A stretch of DNA of 64,000 nucleotides from Aculops lycopersici (Eukaryota; Arthropoda; Arachnida; Trombidiformes; Eriophyidae): positions 5,471,008 to 5,535,007 of the forward strand of contig WNKI01000002.1 in assembly GCA_015350385.1 (NCBI GenBank). The letters run 5' to 3'. The position numbers and the translations under genes are program-made. Shown here in pieces: positions 36,401 through 45,627 of the stretch. Positions within the stretch are counted from its first letter, which is position 1, and each line of letters begins with the position of its first letter. Below the pieces are notes generated by a model, which ran no database searches, was not told the DNA's origin, and saw nothing but the letters and a program-made list of their open reading frames with translations.

Positions 36401-36689
36401 TATTGTTATTGTTACCACCACCACCACTGATTCCCGGATCTATGCTATTATTATTATTATTATTATTACTATTATTAGTGTTGTTACCTAATTGAACCGC
36501 CAATTTGGTTGCCCTCTTGCGTGGATGGTTTTCGAACTTGTCATTGTTGAGTCCTTCCTCAATGAATATAGAGGCTTCGTGATAATTTGAACGCCACAAG
36601 TTGCTTCTCTGTCGAATCTCCGCAGCAAGCCTGTCGTCAACGCTACTTAGCTGGTTAGGTAACTCATCGTCGGCCAACCCTGAGCTCAT
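33432..36689 (-). CDS. TPCN1: Two-pore channel (TPC1-like)
   Basis: This 1085-residue frame has the two six-TM repeats of two-pore channels, endolysosomal cation channels gated by PI(3,5)P2, NAADP-linked proteins or voltage. Residues 1-165 are polar, with Asn and Gly runs. Repeat I spans about 180-430 with pore segment SLPDVMMPSY near 362-372. The linker holds a canonical EF-hand loop, DTDKSGSISLEEF (about 468-480). Repeat II spans about 545-840, with an S4 reading VLRVMRLMRLFEFKRRYKDMW and a last helix NIVVAFILESF like TPC1. The C-terminal region is charged and partly helical. Human TPC1 has 816 residues; the extra length is at both ends. The second selectivity filter reads SNTYW where human TPC1 and TPC2 have VNNW. 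The gene is intronless. Confidence 0.9.
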   Translation of the reverse strand: MSSGLADDELPNQLSSVDDRLAAEIRQRSNLWRSNYHEASIFIEEGLNNDKFENHPRKRATKLAVQLGNNTNNSNNNNNNNSIDPGISGGGGNNNNRSSTSVTSIISDDPNQSHNTTAISNNPNASPSASSLQDQHLNQQHHNYPANKPHDESSSSKLSNGSMSSSYLDRRKKNGYLQYTTIETYILVHNRYFYQLDLAASVILLMLALFEPPAVDGYQLNPTVHAAIEMFALGIIAIELILKFRWMGPRRFFRHGRTVVKLIVLLTMNCEAIVIFLRHSIHARYSRAFRPIFLIDNHYCHGLRRAVRQIFQSLPPIIDMFTLVMFFMFVFSIFGFYLFAANNSNFSDMPGTMGNLLILATTASLPDVMMPSYAVSRWSAMFFVLFVIIHLFLFTNLTMAAVYETFTRKEKEKFHKLLLHRRKACQEAFKLLVSRREPNKIQYKQFMGLMRYLNRKCSMFDAYLIFKALDTDKSGSISLEEFYQIYDYINLEWRLVYPAIRWYDDCELMSSSCRSGMDVLRRFVTHRFFDWTIDLLIAAQAALQFIEASAFKFNLPTTSYMMTTTILDTPANITAAAAATNFTETLAPNDLMVEMDEVRPDSFSTYIFIATFSVETILRLMVMGFSEYWRNRWNRFDLAVLLVSIIGLTVGNFGYTPFGWVIVLRVMRLMRLFEFKRRYKDMWQTLTYILAKRFVGMTCVVMILYYFFAIIGMELLGDYDLRNCCKNTSLESQFKFDNSTEGAKYYLNDFGDLIASYLTLFSMTSNTYWLATMSAYAIVSGSNWTRVFFGIYYLCSIIVMNIVVAFILESFLFHIQYRSRMGDNCDNTNLFTVFVTLSSDEVDFLRVNLRSYNCVKHLDKIANRMEREMEEMEARSRELDEEKQSLLGKSPGRKISSMANQKIVVEQMVKKLGKEQKVVRVATPSTGGNGGGGKGGNKSQLMVGSTKLLVSQRRPWYLIYQAEQIRNKFSFTMKMYADEVEGWLAEAERADQDEISSMISRNQIRAEHVAMARLVRRNFASVMEDNPIIWPRARSYSSGGDLLLGGVVGGQMGSGSRVVRQRESVKSEVNLKLDPRGGPKGKSDK

Positions 36690-38208
36690 TTCTACCTGAG
36701 CCTCGGCAAACCAATCGATATGTTGAGGGCACTAATTAGTCCTCAGTGACTTCTGATTAGTAGTAAAATGAACGAAATTTTTGAAAATTTTCTCACTGTT
36801 CTGGTTGCAAGTGTCTAAAATTAGTCTACTTGTTTCAGACTAGAGTTTTTTCCCTTTGCTTGGTAGCCAGGCTGGCGAGTATCAATATTTATGACGGGAA
36901 TTGTTATTGCTTGGTGTGTCTTATCAACTCTAGCCATCTTATCAACTATGTCAACCTGTTCAGTTCACAAGGAGCCAGAGTATTAGCACAAATAGTGGAA
37001 AAATTATAATATCGCATAGGCTCGTGCACTCTTTGTTGCTGGTTAATCAGCTGTCAATGGATTCTAACCAACAAAAATCGTAATGTTAGTGCATCTAGTA
37101 ACAGGTAAAGGTTGTGTCTAATAAAGTTTTATGCACTTGATCAAAGACAACTATAGCTCGAGTGTACCTGAATATTTTTAAAAACTGAAAAGCTAATGTC
37201 ATAGGGGCAAATCTAACGCCATGTATAGGTACAGTTGTAGTAGAAACAAGTCTTTGTGTAATCTCAGAAACTTTCTCATGTTTGTATCAATTTATCTCAA
37301 TGATGTATCTCAAAGAAAGAGCAAATTTTGAAACTATATCAAGGACGTAGGGTTGGAGAAAAATATGATATTATAAATAATAATGAATATAATAACTATA
37401 ATAAAAACAGATAAGATGAACTTCTCTAATTGGATAACAAAAGGTCCAACAATCAGAAGGCTAACCTGCTTAAAATAAGTGCTCGCTTCCCCTCATTTTC
37501 TCTGCTAGTCCTTCTAATCGCTCGATGCAAACCATAGTAGATAGCATTGACAGTTACACTCATCATAACAGTAAAACTGTTTTGGGTACAAGATCAAGAT
37601 ACTGATATATCGCCCAAGTTGCACAAATTTATTTAACAACCAACTGTATCTCCTCCGTTTATCGATCGCTCAAATCCTCTGTCTACATGTATGTACTGAT
37701 GTAGATTGCAGAAGTCGAGCTAATAACGGAAATTCTTTCTAACCACTTCCGGTTTGATTTTAAACAATCCCTTTTCTAAAGAAAACAAAAACAAATCCTG
37801 ACTATCCAAGTAAGATGAATCTTTTAAGCAGGTTTTATATTGTATTCGCATGAGATATCTTGTAACACTCAAAAATCTCAAGATCTTTCCATCCATTGAG
37901 CAAGACTGTTGATGCTCCTCGTTTGTTTATATTCGAGACCTTGAATATTTATGCACCAAACTGTAGTTTCGCGCTCGTGCAGATGGGTAGCGTGCGGTTT
38001 GCAAATATCAATGCGTCTTTGCATGCTCGTTAGATTAGTACATGTATGTTGCGTGCTCATTTGAGAATGATGATTTTGGTCAAAGTATAAGCCATCGGAA
38101 TATTCCTAAAGCAACAGCTCGCACGAGGTATCCCATATAAATTTATTAAATCACCCGGAATTAACAATCCTAGTCAACATACATGTTTCTATGATATAAA
38201 CAGTTATC
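36690..38208. other. Divergent intergenic region (two-pore channel / PAM18)
   Basis: AT-rich DNA between divergent genes, presumably containing both promoters. I see no coding sequence or RNA gene. One ACTTCCGG (ETS-type) lies at 37745. Confidence 0.55.
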
Positions 38209-38493
38209 ATGTCTTCTTTTGTCGTTGCTGGAGCGGCGCTGGCTGCAGTGGGAATTGCGGGCAGAGCAATCATGAGGAGAGGAGCTCAAATCAGATATTA
38301 CAAAGGAGGTTTCGAACCTAAGATGACAAAAAGAGAAGCTAGCCTGATATTTGGAATAAGCCCTAGCACAAATGTAGATAAAATGAAACTAGCACACAAG
38401 AGGATAATGTTATTGAATCACCCCGACAAGGGAGGATCACCATATATCGCTGCAAAAATAAATGAAGCCAAAGATATTATGGCAAAGAATTAA
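38209..38493 (+). CDS. DNAJC19: PAM18/TIM14 (DNAJC19) mitochondrial J-protein
   Basis: The complete frame has 94 residues. PAM18 sits in the mitochondrial inner membrane at the TIM23 import motor and stimulates the ATPase of mitochondrial Hsp70. Residues 4-20 are an N-terminal membrane segment (FVVAGAALAAVGIAGRA), followed by basic residues and RYYKGGFEPKMTKREASLIFGI, the family signature. The catalytic HPD is at 71-73, followed by KGGSPYIAAKINEAKD. HPD presence separates it from the inactive partner PAM16. It is shorter than human DNAJC19 (116) but has all domains. It is intronless, and its stop lies 58 bp from the stop of the convergent ORP gene. Confidence 0.95.
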   Translation: MSSFVVAGAALAAVGIAGRAIMRRGAQIRYYKGGFEPKMTKREASLIFGISPSTNVDKMKLAHKRIMLLNHPDKGGSPYIAAKINEAKDIMAKN

Positions 38494-38551
38494 ATGAGCA
38501 AGTGGAAATGTTGAAAAGATATTAGAAATGCTAGAGATAATTTATCATCTA

Positions 38552-41290
38552 CTACACATATGTGAAAAATGCACTCAATAGAATAACTATGATCGCCGTC
38601 ATTACCAGAGCCACAGTTCTCTTGCCCCGCTTAAGATTTGCGATATCCTCTTCCAACTTGCGACTCTTTTCGGTCATCTGACGAATGGCTTGCTCGATAA
38701 GTTGATTTTTGGCATCTAAATTTGATTGCATCGACTTGACAGCCTCAGAGTCTCGCTGTGATCTAATATTGTCGTTAGTAACGTTACTATTACTACTCGT
38801 TGAAACCTCACAATGTGATATCCCATTCTTTTCTGATAATTTGCTCAGCTGAGTGAGCGGTGTATCGATACTAGGATCGAAGTTTGCTGATCCGTTTCCG
38901 GATTTTAGTACTAGGGTCTTGACCTTGAAGTTGTCCTCATACTGCATAATATCCTGGGTCTCATCCCATTTTCGAACATCTATCCACCTATAGAGCCACT
39001 CATTAGTCGACGACCCCGAGCCAAAATGATCGGGAACAAACGCACTCTTGCGGTCGCGTGCCTCCTGCCTTTGCATGTCCTCAAGTTTGGTTTTTTCAGC
39101 TGTTGCAGTTATTTGATCGCCGTTTGCTAGGGCATCTGATACCTTTTTCCACAACTTGACTGATTCCCTTTCGCCTTGATCGTTGAAATCTACAGTATAA
39201 CGTTTCAATCTTGAGTTTCGAATATCATCTGTCACCTCCCAAAGAATTGACTTTTCCTCCGATCGCTTATCGACAATATTGATTCTCTTGTCCCAATGGC
39301 CATCTAGGGTATGAGTTACCTTGTTCGACTTGAGTATTTTGCCGGTTAACGCATTGTAGGCACCTGCACCAGCCCAAACGGCGGCTAGCTTAAAATCTAG
39401 CTCACATTTGCAATCAGTTTCAAGGCATTCAATCTCCACTTTGCCCCCAAGCTCGAGGCACAGCGATCCTAACAGTATACCGCGACAATGTGCATAGGGT
39501 AGTGTCAGGGTATAGGTTTCATTCCTCTTGGTCAAATGCAACTTGGCCTTACCATCTAAAATAGCGGAGACAGAGTTGCCACCAAACTTGGATCGAGATA
39601 AGGGGGAGCAAGTGATAACATAACCATCTTTCCTGTTTGAGACATGGAAGGCTGATATAGGCGGGTGATGAGACACTTGTTCAGCTACGAAGAAGGTCCT
39701 AGATTGCGTCTTCGGATGGTCCCAAAAGCAGCGGAATTTTTCACCTAGTATGGGGTTGTACGGCTTCTTTGGACCCTTTGGCTTCTTGTAAAAGCCAGAT
39801 AGATACCACTTGACTATGTTGACCATTCTCATAACTGGATCGTCAACCAAAACTGCATCCGACAGTATATCACAATGGTAATAGTAATCGGCCATCTTCT
39901 CTAGGAATGATCTTGGTTCCAGGATGAATGTAGGCAAGGTTACCTTGCTCAAGTCCATACCTGGACGTAATTGCTTAATAATATGCCATAAAAAGTTTTT
40001 GTTACTCTCGTGTACCTCCTCACTCTGAGCGCCAGCGCTGCCCAACTCCTCGGTTCCCGAATCTGGCAAATAATTTACATCCTCCAATTTCAATTCTTTC
40101 CAATCATATCTATTGAATTTAGCTACCATCTTCGAGGACGATGACGACATTGTGTTCATATTGGTGCCAGCGTTATTTTGGGTCGATGATTGTTTCGGGC
40201 TTGTAATGCAAATTTGATCTGAGATGTTATTAATATTATTATTATTATTGTTGTTGTTGTTGTTATTGTTGTTATAGTTACTGTTATTAAAATTATTCTT
40301 TCCCTCTAGTTGACTAGTTGAAGATTTAGGATCTAATGGTTGTTTTTGATGACTTGTAGAACCACCTGCACCTTGAATTCCGTTGACTGGTTTAAAATTG
40401 GTATCTAGAAACTTGTTTAGGCTCCTAAGGTTGCAGCTCATGCTTGAGTTTTGCCTCGAGTAGTTGGGACCACTATTGTTGGTATCAGTTGATGACATTG
40501 ACTGATTATCACGGTTACTCTGTCTATCCAAAATGCTCGCTAAATTTCTGGTGCTACTTTCACCATCGTCATCTTCATCGTCGCTATCACTCAATGGCGA
40601 CTGGGCTCCATTTCTTCCAGCATGAGCTTCGTCATGCTCGACAACCGGTAGATACCCTTCAAGGTTAGCTGACAGGTTGCAACGGTGTAGGGCATCGATC
40701 CAAAGCTCTCCAATGGTGTGGTCTGAAGCCCTCAATGTTACACTTGAAGTTTGGAACACGATTGATCGGGTAGAGCTAAGCGCCCAAACTGAGCATGCAA
40801 ATGGGTTGGTGAGTTTAAAACAATACCCCTCTCTCTTTGTTGGCCTCTTGATCAGTTGACATATTGACAATAGCACCACACCAAATCTATGCTTCTTCTG
40901 CGCCTCTTGACTGGTGTAGAGAATCAAGTATCCAGGTTTAATCTGGCACCAAACCTTAGTCCATCGCTTGAATGTAGTCCGAGCCTTCAGCCAACCAGAG
41001 TGGACCTCTTGCGTTGATTCTATTGCACTTTGGATGTTTTTGGTGAAAAATTTCTTTCTCAAATTATAGGACTTCTTTTGTTCCTTGAAAGATGAGTTGG
41101 CTGGATTATTGCGCAAATTAGCGATCGCCAGGCTGGCGGACTCGTTGTTCTGGTCCCTCGATTGGTTGTGGTTGATGCTCTTATGGTTTGCTGCATTGCT
41201 ATTAGTAATGTTGTTGTTGTTGTTATTATTGATGCTAGAGGTGCTCAAAGTGGACGAGTTGAGGCTTTCGTTTGCTTGTGTAGATATCAT
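38552..41290 (-). CDS. OSBPL8: Oxysterol-binding-related protein, ORP5/ORP8 type
   Basis: The frame gives 912 residues; human ORP8 has 889. ORP5 and ORP8 exchange phosphatidylserine for PI4P/PI(4,5)P2 at ER-plasma membrane contacts. A polar N-terminus (1-90) is followed by a PH domain at about 95-205 (HSGWLKARTTFKRWTKVWC ... LWIDALHRC). An Asn-rich linker precedes the lipid-transfer domain from about 430, with FLEKMADYYYHCDIL and the family signature EQVSHHPPISAF near 540. The last helix, VALVMTAIIVILLSAFFTYV, is a tail anchor, which assigns it to ORP5/8 rather than soluble ORPs. A coiled-coil-like region precedes the anchor. It is intronless, and no lipid-binding residue looks lost at this level of inspection. 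Confidence 0.93.
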   Translation of the reverse strand: MISTQANESLNSSTLSTSSINNNNNNNITNSNAANHKSINHNQSRDQNNESASLAIANLRNNPANSSFKEQKKSYNLRKKFFTKNIQSAIESTQEVHSGWLKARTTFKRWTKVWCQIKPGYLILYTSQEAQKKHRFGVVLLSICQLIKRPTKREGYCFKLTNPFACSVWALSSTRSIVFQTSSVTLRASDHTIGELWIDALHRCNLSANLEGYLPVVEHDEAHAGRNGAQSPLSDSDDEDDDGESSTRNLASILDRQSNRDNQSMSSTDTNNSGPNYSRQNSSMSCNLRSLNKFLDTNFKPVNGIQGAGGSTSHQKQPLDPKSSTSQLEGKNNFNNSNYNNNNNNNNNNNNNINNISDQICITSPKQSSTQNNAGTNMNTMSSSSSKMVAKFNRYDWKELKLEDVNYLPDSGTEELGSAGAQSEEVHESNKNFLWHIIKQLRPGMDLSKVTLPTFILEPRSFLEKMADYYYHCDILSDAVLVDDPVMRMVNIVKWYLSGFYKKPKGPKKPYNPILGEKFRCFWDHPKTQSRTFFVAEQVSHHPPISAFHVSNRKDGYVITCSPLSRSKFGGNSVSAILDGKAKLHLTKRNETYTLTLPYAHCRGILLGSLCLELGGKVEIECLETDCKCELDFKLAAVWAGAGAYNALTGKILKSNKVTHTLDGHWDKRINIVDKRSEEKSILWEVTDDIRNSRLKRYTVDFNDQGERESVKLWKKVSDALANGDQITATAEKTKLEDMQRQEARDRKSAFVPDHFGSGSSTNEWLYRWIDVRKWDETQDIMQYEDNFKVKTLVLKSGNGSANFDPSIDTPLTQLSKLSEKNGISHCEVSTSSNSNVTNDNIRSQRDSEAVKSMQSNLDAKNQLIEQAIRQMTEKSRKLEEDIANLKRGKRTVALVMTAIIVILLSAFFTYV

Positions 41291-44200
41291 TTTGTCCAGT
41301 ATTAGCGAAAGTGAGCTTTTTTGTTATTTCTGAGGGTTAACTATCTGTAATATTAGTGATGGTATCAATATTCTTCCTTAGGAATCTTGTGCCGCATCAA
41401 TAATATTGATAACGCATCCCAATAATAATGATCCTGAAAAAACGACTATCAACTTTTAGGAGTTGGTTCAGTTCGATGGAATATCGACAGATAATTATGA
41501 CTACGGTGACAACTTAGGTCTAGTTTTTGCAATAATAATGATGCCAGGTGCTATTGGGCAATGGATAAATACATGGAGTTGAGAATCCGGTCAAACGTTT
41601 GCAAATCGCGAGTGACGGCAACGTTGGCGCGCGTGTTGTTGTTGAATCGTGGTGACGGGCAACTTGGTGGTCCTTTGGAAACTGCTCACAGTAGCGGTAG
41701 GTAAATTAACAATGATTACGCTACGTTATCCCGAGGCTAATTGATGAGTCATTCAAAATGATGAGGAGTAATAGACAAAGTTTGTTTGGTTGCTTGCTGG
41801 CTTAGGCAGGTAGGAGGCTCATGTTAGTGTGTTCTCTCATCGATTCAGTCTAATGCAAACCTCAATCGTATGCATGTAGATGGGAAAGTGCAATTAAAAT
41901 TTAATCCCTGTTCGGGGTTGTATGTTGCCCACGGAGCTTGTGAGCTCTTCGGCCTTCTGGTTAAGTGTTTTCGTGGATTTGCTGGTTCGAATCCTCGCAT
42001 CTAGTATTACCAATTGGATTGATCTAATAAAATAATCTTCATAGTGCTGCTGCTGTTGCGGTTACTGCCAGCTGTTTGTTATGTAAGTTGCCGCACACCA
42101 CTTGTATCAAATGGCCTCTCCCTTTCTCCCCTCTATGTTCCAATATAAAGGGTAGACTATTGAGTGTGTATATAAAGTGGCACTGTAATGATGGTGACTG
42201 TAACAAAGGAGTTGCAATGGTGGTGTGATGTGATATCAATATATTCCGCAAGCAGTTAGCTTACACGTAGACGCTCGAATAAACAGAGCGAGGTGGAGTG
42301 AGACAAAGATGACTACGACGGCGTCGTCGACGGAACGAGGAGCAAAACGATAGACAGCCCGAGAGCAAGCGATGCAGGGGCATTGCGATTGGCATAAATT
42401 TCAAGGCCTAAACCTGCCGGTGGGCGACTTTGGGCTGGATCCCGATAGGAGAGACCAAATAACACAGCTTGCTTTTTTCCAGCCGCGCTCACGAGTTGGA
42501 GCTGCAGAGGCGAGAGCTGTCTTTCTGTGTGGATAAGTCTCTTTCCTCTTTTCCAGTGTGCGAGTTCCTCGAGTTGTTCAGTCTACAGTCACGTGCAAAA
42601 TAATTTTCAATGACCGGCAGATTTGACAGCTTTAACCCGCGGCAAATGCACCTGTTTTTAAAGGTACACATCTAATCCAAAGTTTAGTTTCGGCCCAAAG
42701 AAAAGTTATCAGCTTCTTTCTGCTAGTTCGTCTTTTCTTCTTCATCAAGGAGCACTGAGCAAGCAATCAAATTAAGCGAGAGGGGGAAACAGAGGGGATT
42801 GTGTGTGACGAGTTGTCGCTTTTAGGCAAACACGCAGACAAACACCTGGATTGTTGCCCGGCCGCTCGTTTGTTCTTTCGAAATTAAGTTTCCAAATGGG
42901 TTTGTCCGGTGTGCTAGCGTATCTAGACCAAAGCGTCGAGCCAACTGGCGCGCAACCATCCGGACTAAAGTAACGGATTTCAACCATAAGGTGAGGGTTT
43001 CGTTTGGCAAGATGAAGGGTCTGGTCCAAGGGGAGAAACAATCACTTAAGAGGCTTCTTCTTTCTCGCCCATAAGCAGAACAATTTTCTGGAACACAAAA
43101 ACGCTAAGCGACAGTCACCACAAGAGGCGGTCAGGCTTAGCAAATGGTCTTGCGCCAAACCATTGATTGCTACGAAGCGGGGAGATAAGAAGGTTAATTT
43201 TCATGATTGCATAGCTAATATTTTACTACCCTTACATCTAAACTCCATTCAACAGGCCGAGGTTTCACCCATAAGGAAGCCGCAACCTGTTTACTCTCGT
43301 CTGGCTTCCCCGTTTTTCCGCTCGGCCAACCGAAACACCCGCCACACCAACCACCTAAACTCGCTCACTAGTTAGACGTAGCGCCTAGCAACTCGCCACA
43401 TTCATTCCTCTAGATCAGTGGTGATCGTCGTTGTCTTCATCAACAATCGAGTCTTGCCAGCGCCACCACCATCGCTGCTTACACATTTTCTAATCATTAG
43501 TAGTCCAGCTGTTGGAATTAGGTGGCAATACGATCCATTGGTGCGCGCCGCAGTGATGATGCCGGGCTAACGGTTGAGCAAAGCAACTAGTTGCTCTGGT
43601 GAGAGTCCGTTGAGATCCTTCCTCCAATATATTTGGGCTACTGTCCGGCTGAGTCGCTTGTCCCTGTCTCTGCTCGCTGATGGCCTTTGTCGTCACCGTT
43701 GCTGTTGCTCTGAGGAAGAGACTCGCAACTTGGAGAAACGGAAAACAACAAGCGTAACGAGAAGTTGCCGAGGTTCTCACACCAAACGACGACCAAATTG
43801 ACGAAGATGACAGCAACGAAACTGAAGAGGTTGGAGCAGTAGCAACAACAACAGAGGCGGCTGCTGCTACTCAAACACACTTATCGGTTGAAATGAGAGC
43901 ATAGATTTTACGACTACGATGACGACAACAACGACGAGCACCACTACTACTGCTAACACCAAGACTATCGGCCGGGGCGTTCCGTTGAGCCGATAGGATG
44001 CGCTCCACCGGTTGCCACTACTGTCCTCTTGGCCCTGAATTGTCTTTGCCGTTGTCTTGGGCCTAATGTTAGTCGTTGCTGCTCTTGTTGTCCTCGAAGA
44101 GACACGCGACGCCGCGGCAAGCGAACGTTAGTATCTCCACTACACTACATACACACAAACAATTGGCAACCATTCCCATGTCTCCGGTTATCCTGCGACC

Positions 44201-45627
44201 TTCGCGCGCCTTAGCGCTCCAAAGAAGCTCGCACTTAGCTAGCCAGCTAAATGACTCACTCGAAGCCAAGTATTGAAGCTGAGGAGAATTCGAGCTAAGA
44301 TGATGGAAGATCGATTGACAGAGGAGCTTGGCGAAAAACTGAACTTCAAAAGGCAACAACAACAACAGCATGTGAGTCTCCAAATCGGTTGGCCCACTGT
44401 ACAGGCAACATGATGGCCAATGGAGACAGTGAAACCACTAACAAGCTAAGCGACTTAGCCAGTTAGGCACTTGAAGGTTGGCCAAGCGCAATTTGTAGCT
44501 GTCGTCTTTTAGGCTCCCAGTTCTACTTGTTTAGTCTCCTTCGTTCTTATATATAGTTAGCTAAAACTATTACGCCCAACGGTCGTAACAAATGAGAAAA
44601 CGACCATGATGTGCCCCGGCGACGGCAACGGCGCCAGCAACCACCGCCACCCCTGCAGCCGCAACCACCTTGCGCTTGACTTTCGTGTGACCGACTGACT
44701 TGTCTCTGTGTCATTATCTCTGTCTCAGTCTCTCTGCGCCGAGTACGAGTCAGGTGAGCAAGCTGAGACTGCTCACTTGTTGATGATCAAGTTAGTCACT
44801 ACGAGCTCCGAGCTCTCGTTCTTTGAGCTTCCAGATGATGGGACGAGTTGACTAGTTTGCACAGACATAACATGAGCAGTAACAACAACAACAACAACAA
44901 CAACAGTGACAACAAGTAAAAAGAACGTCAGTGACAACAAAAGGATGTTACAATATTTGGAACGCATCCGCCATCAATGCCACCATTACCGGCGCTACTT
45001 AATCCGATTGCCTCATCCCCGGATTAGATCCAACCATTTTTCGCTCGTTCGGTGAATGTGCAACATCAAACGATGACACACAAATGCGATGGGCCCTTCA
45101 ATCTGATCAGATCTTACTGACACGAAACACACAAAAGCCGCCACTTGAACTCCTTTACCTGGTTAGACTGTTCGATTGGTTAGGCTAAACTGAACTCCAT
45201 GATTCTAGCCACCAAGCTTCACTGGGCATAAGGGCGCACAATGCTATCTGATTCATTCATTTGTTCAGATATCGGATCCTATTAAGTGGCGCAATGGAAT
45301 TGATAAAAGTGGTGGCGAGACTGTGAGGTTGAAATTAGAAGAATCTGGAGTGTGGCTTATGAGTAACAATGATGAGCTCATCTCGTTGAATCACCTTCAA
45401 AGATGAAAGCTCAAATATCATCTTCGTCTTTGATCGTTTATTATTGTGGCTTTAGTATAGTGGGCGAGTTTGTTTTCTTTTGTTGATGAAGATGCTGCTA
45501 TTGTTAATGGTGTTACCATTTCAAGGACATCCATTGATCGCCCCAGCGCCAAACTGTTGCTGCTTGGCCAAACAACTAAGCCGCGGCAGCTGCTGTTTTG
45601 TTGCCCTAAACCAAACACAAAGGCACA
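41291..45627. other. 4.3-kb gene-free stretch
   Basis: No gene is supported. Open frames are short and unlike proteins; one (about 44773-44967, minus) looks like a signal peptide only because of a CAA/GTT run at 44878-44905. A tRNA-like A/B-box pair lies near 41955-41994. One CACTTGTTG is at 44774. It may hold promoters of the ORP gene and distal elements of the 1601-aa gene. Confidence 0.55.
41955..41994 (+). other. tRNA-like A-box/B-box pair (relic or SINE-type)
   Basis: A perfect B-box-like GGTTCGAATCC lies at 41984-41994, preceded about 25 bp earlier by TTCTGGTTAAGTG, which resembles an A-box. The T-stem does not pair (only two of five pairs), so I do not call a functional tRNA. It could be a decayed tRNA gene, a tRNA-derived element or chance. 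Confidence 0.25.

Noticed and set aside
44773..44967. Short minus-strand frame resembling a signal peptide
   Set aside because: The poly-Val comes from a GTT microsatellite; the rest has no content.
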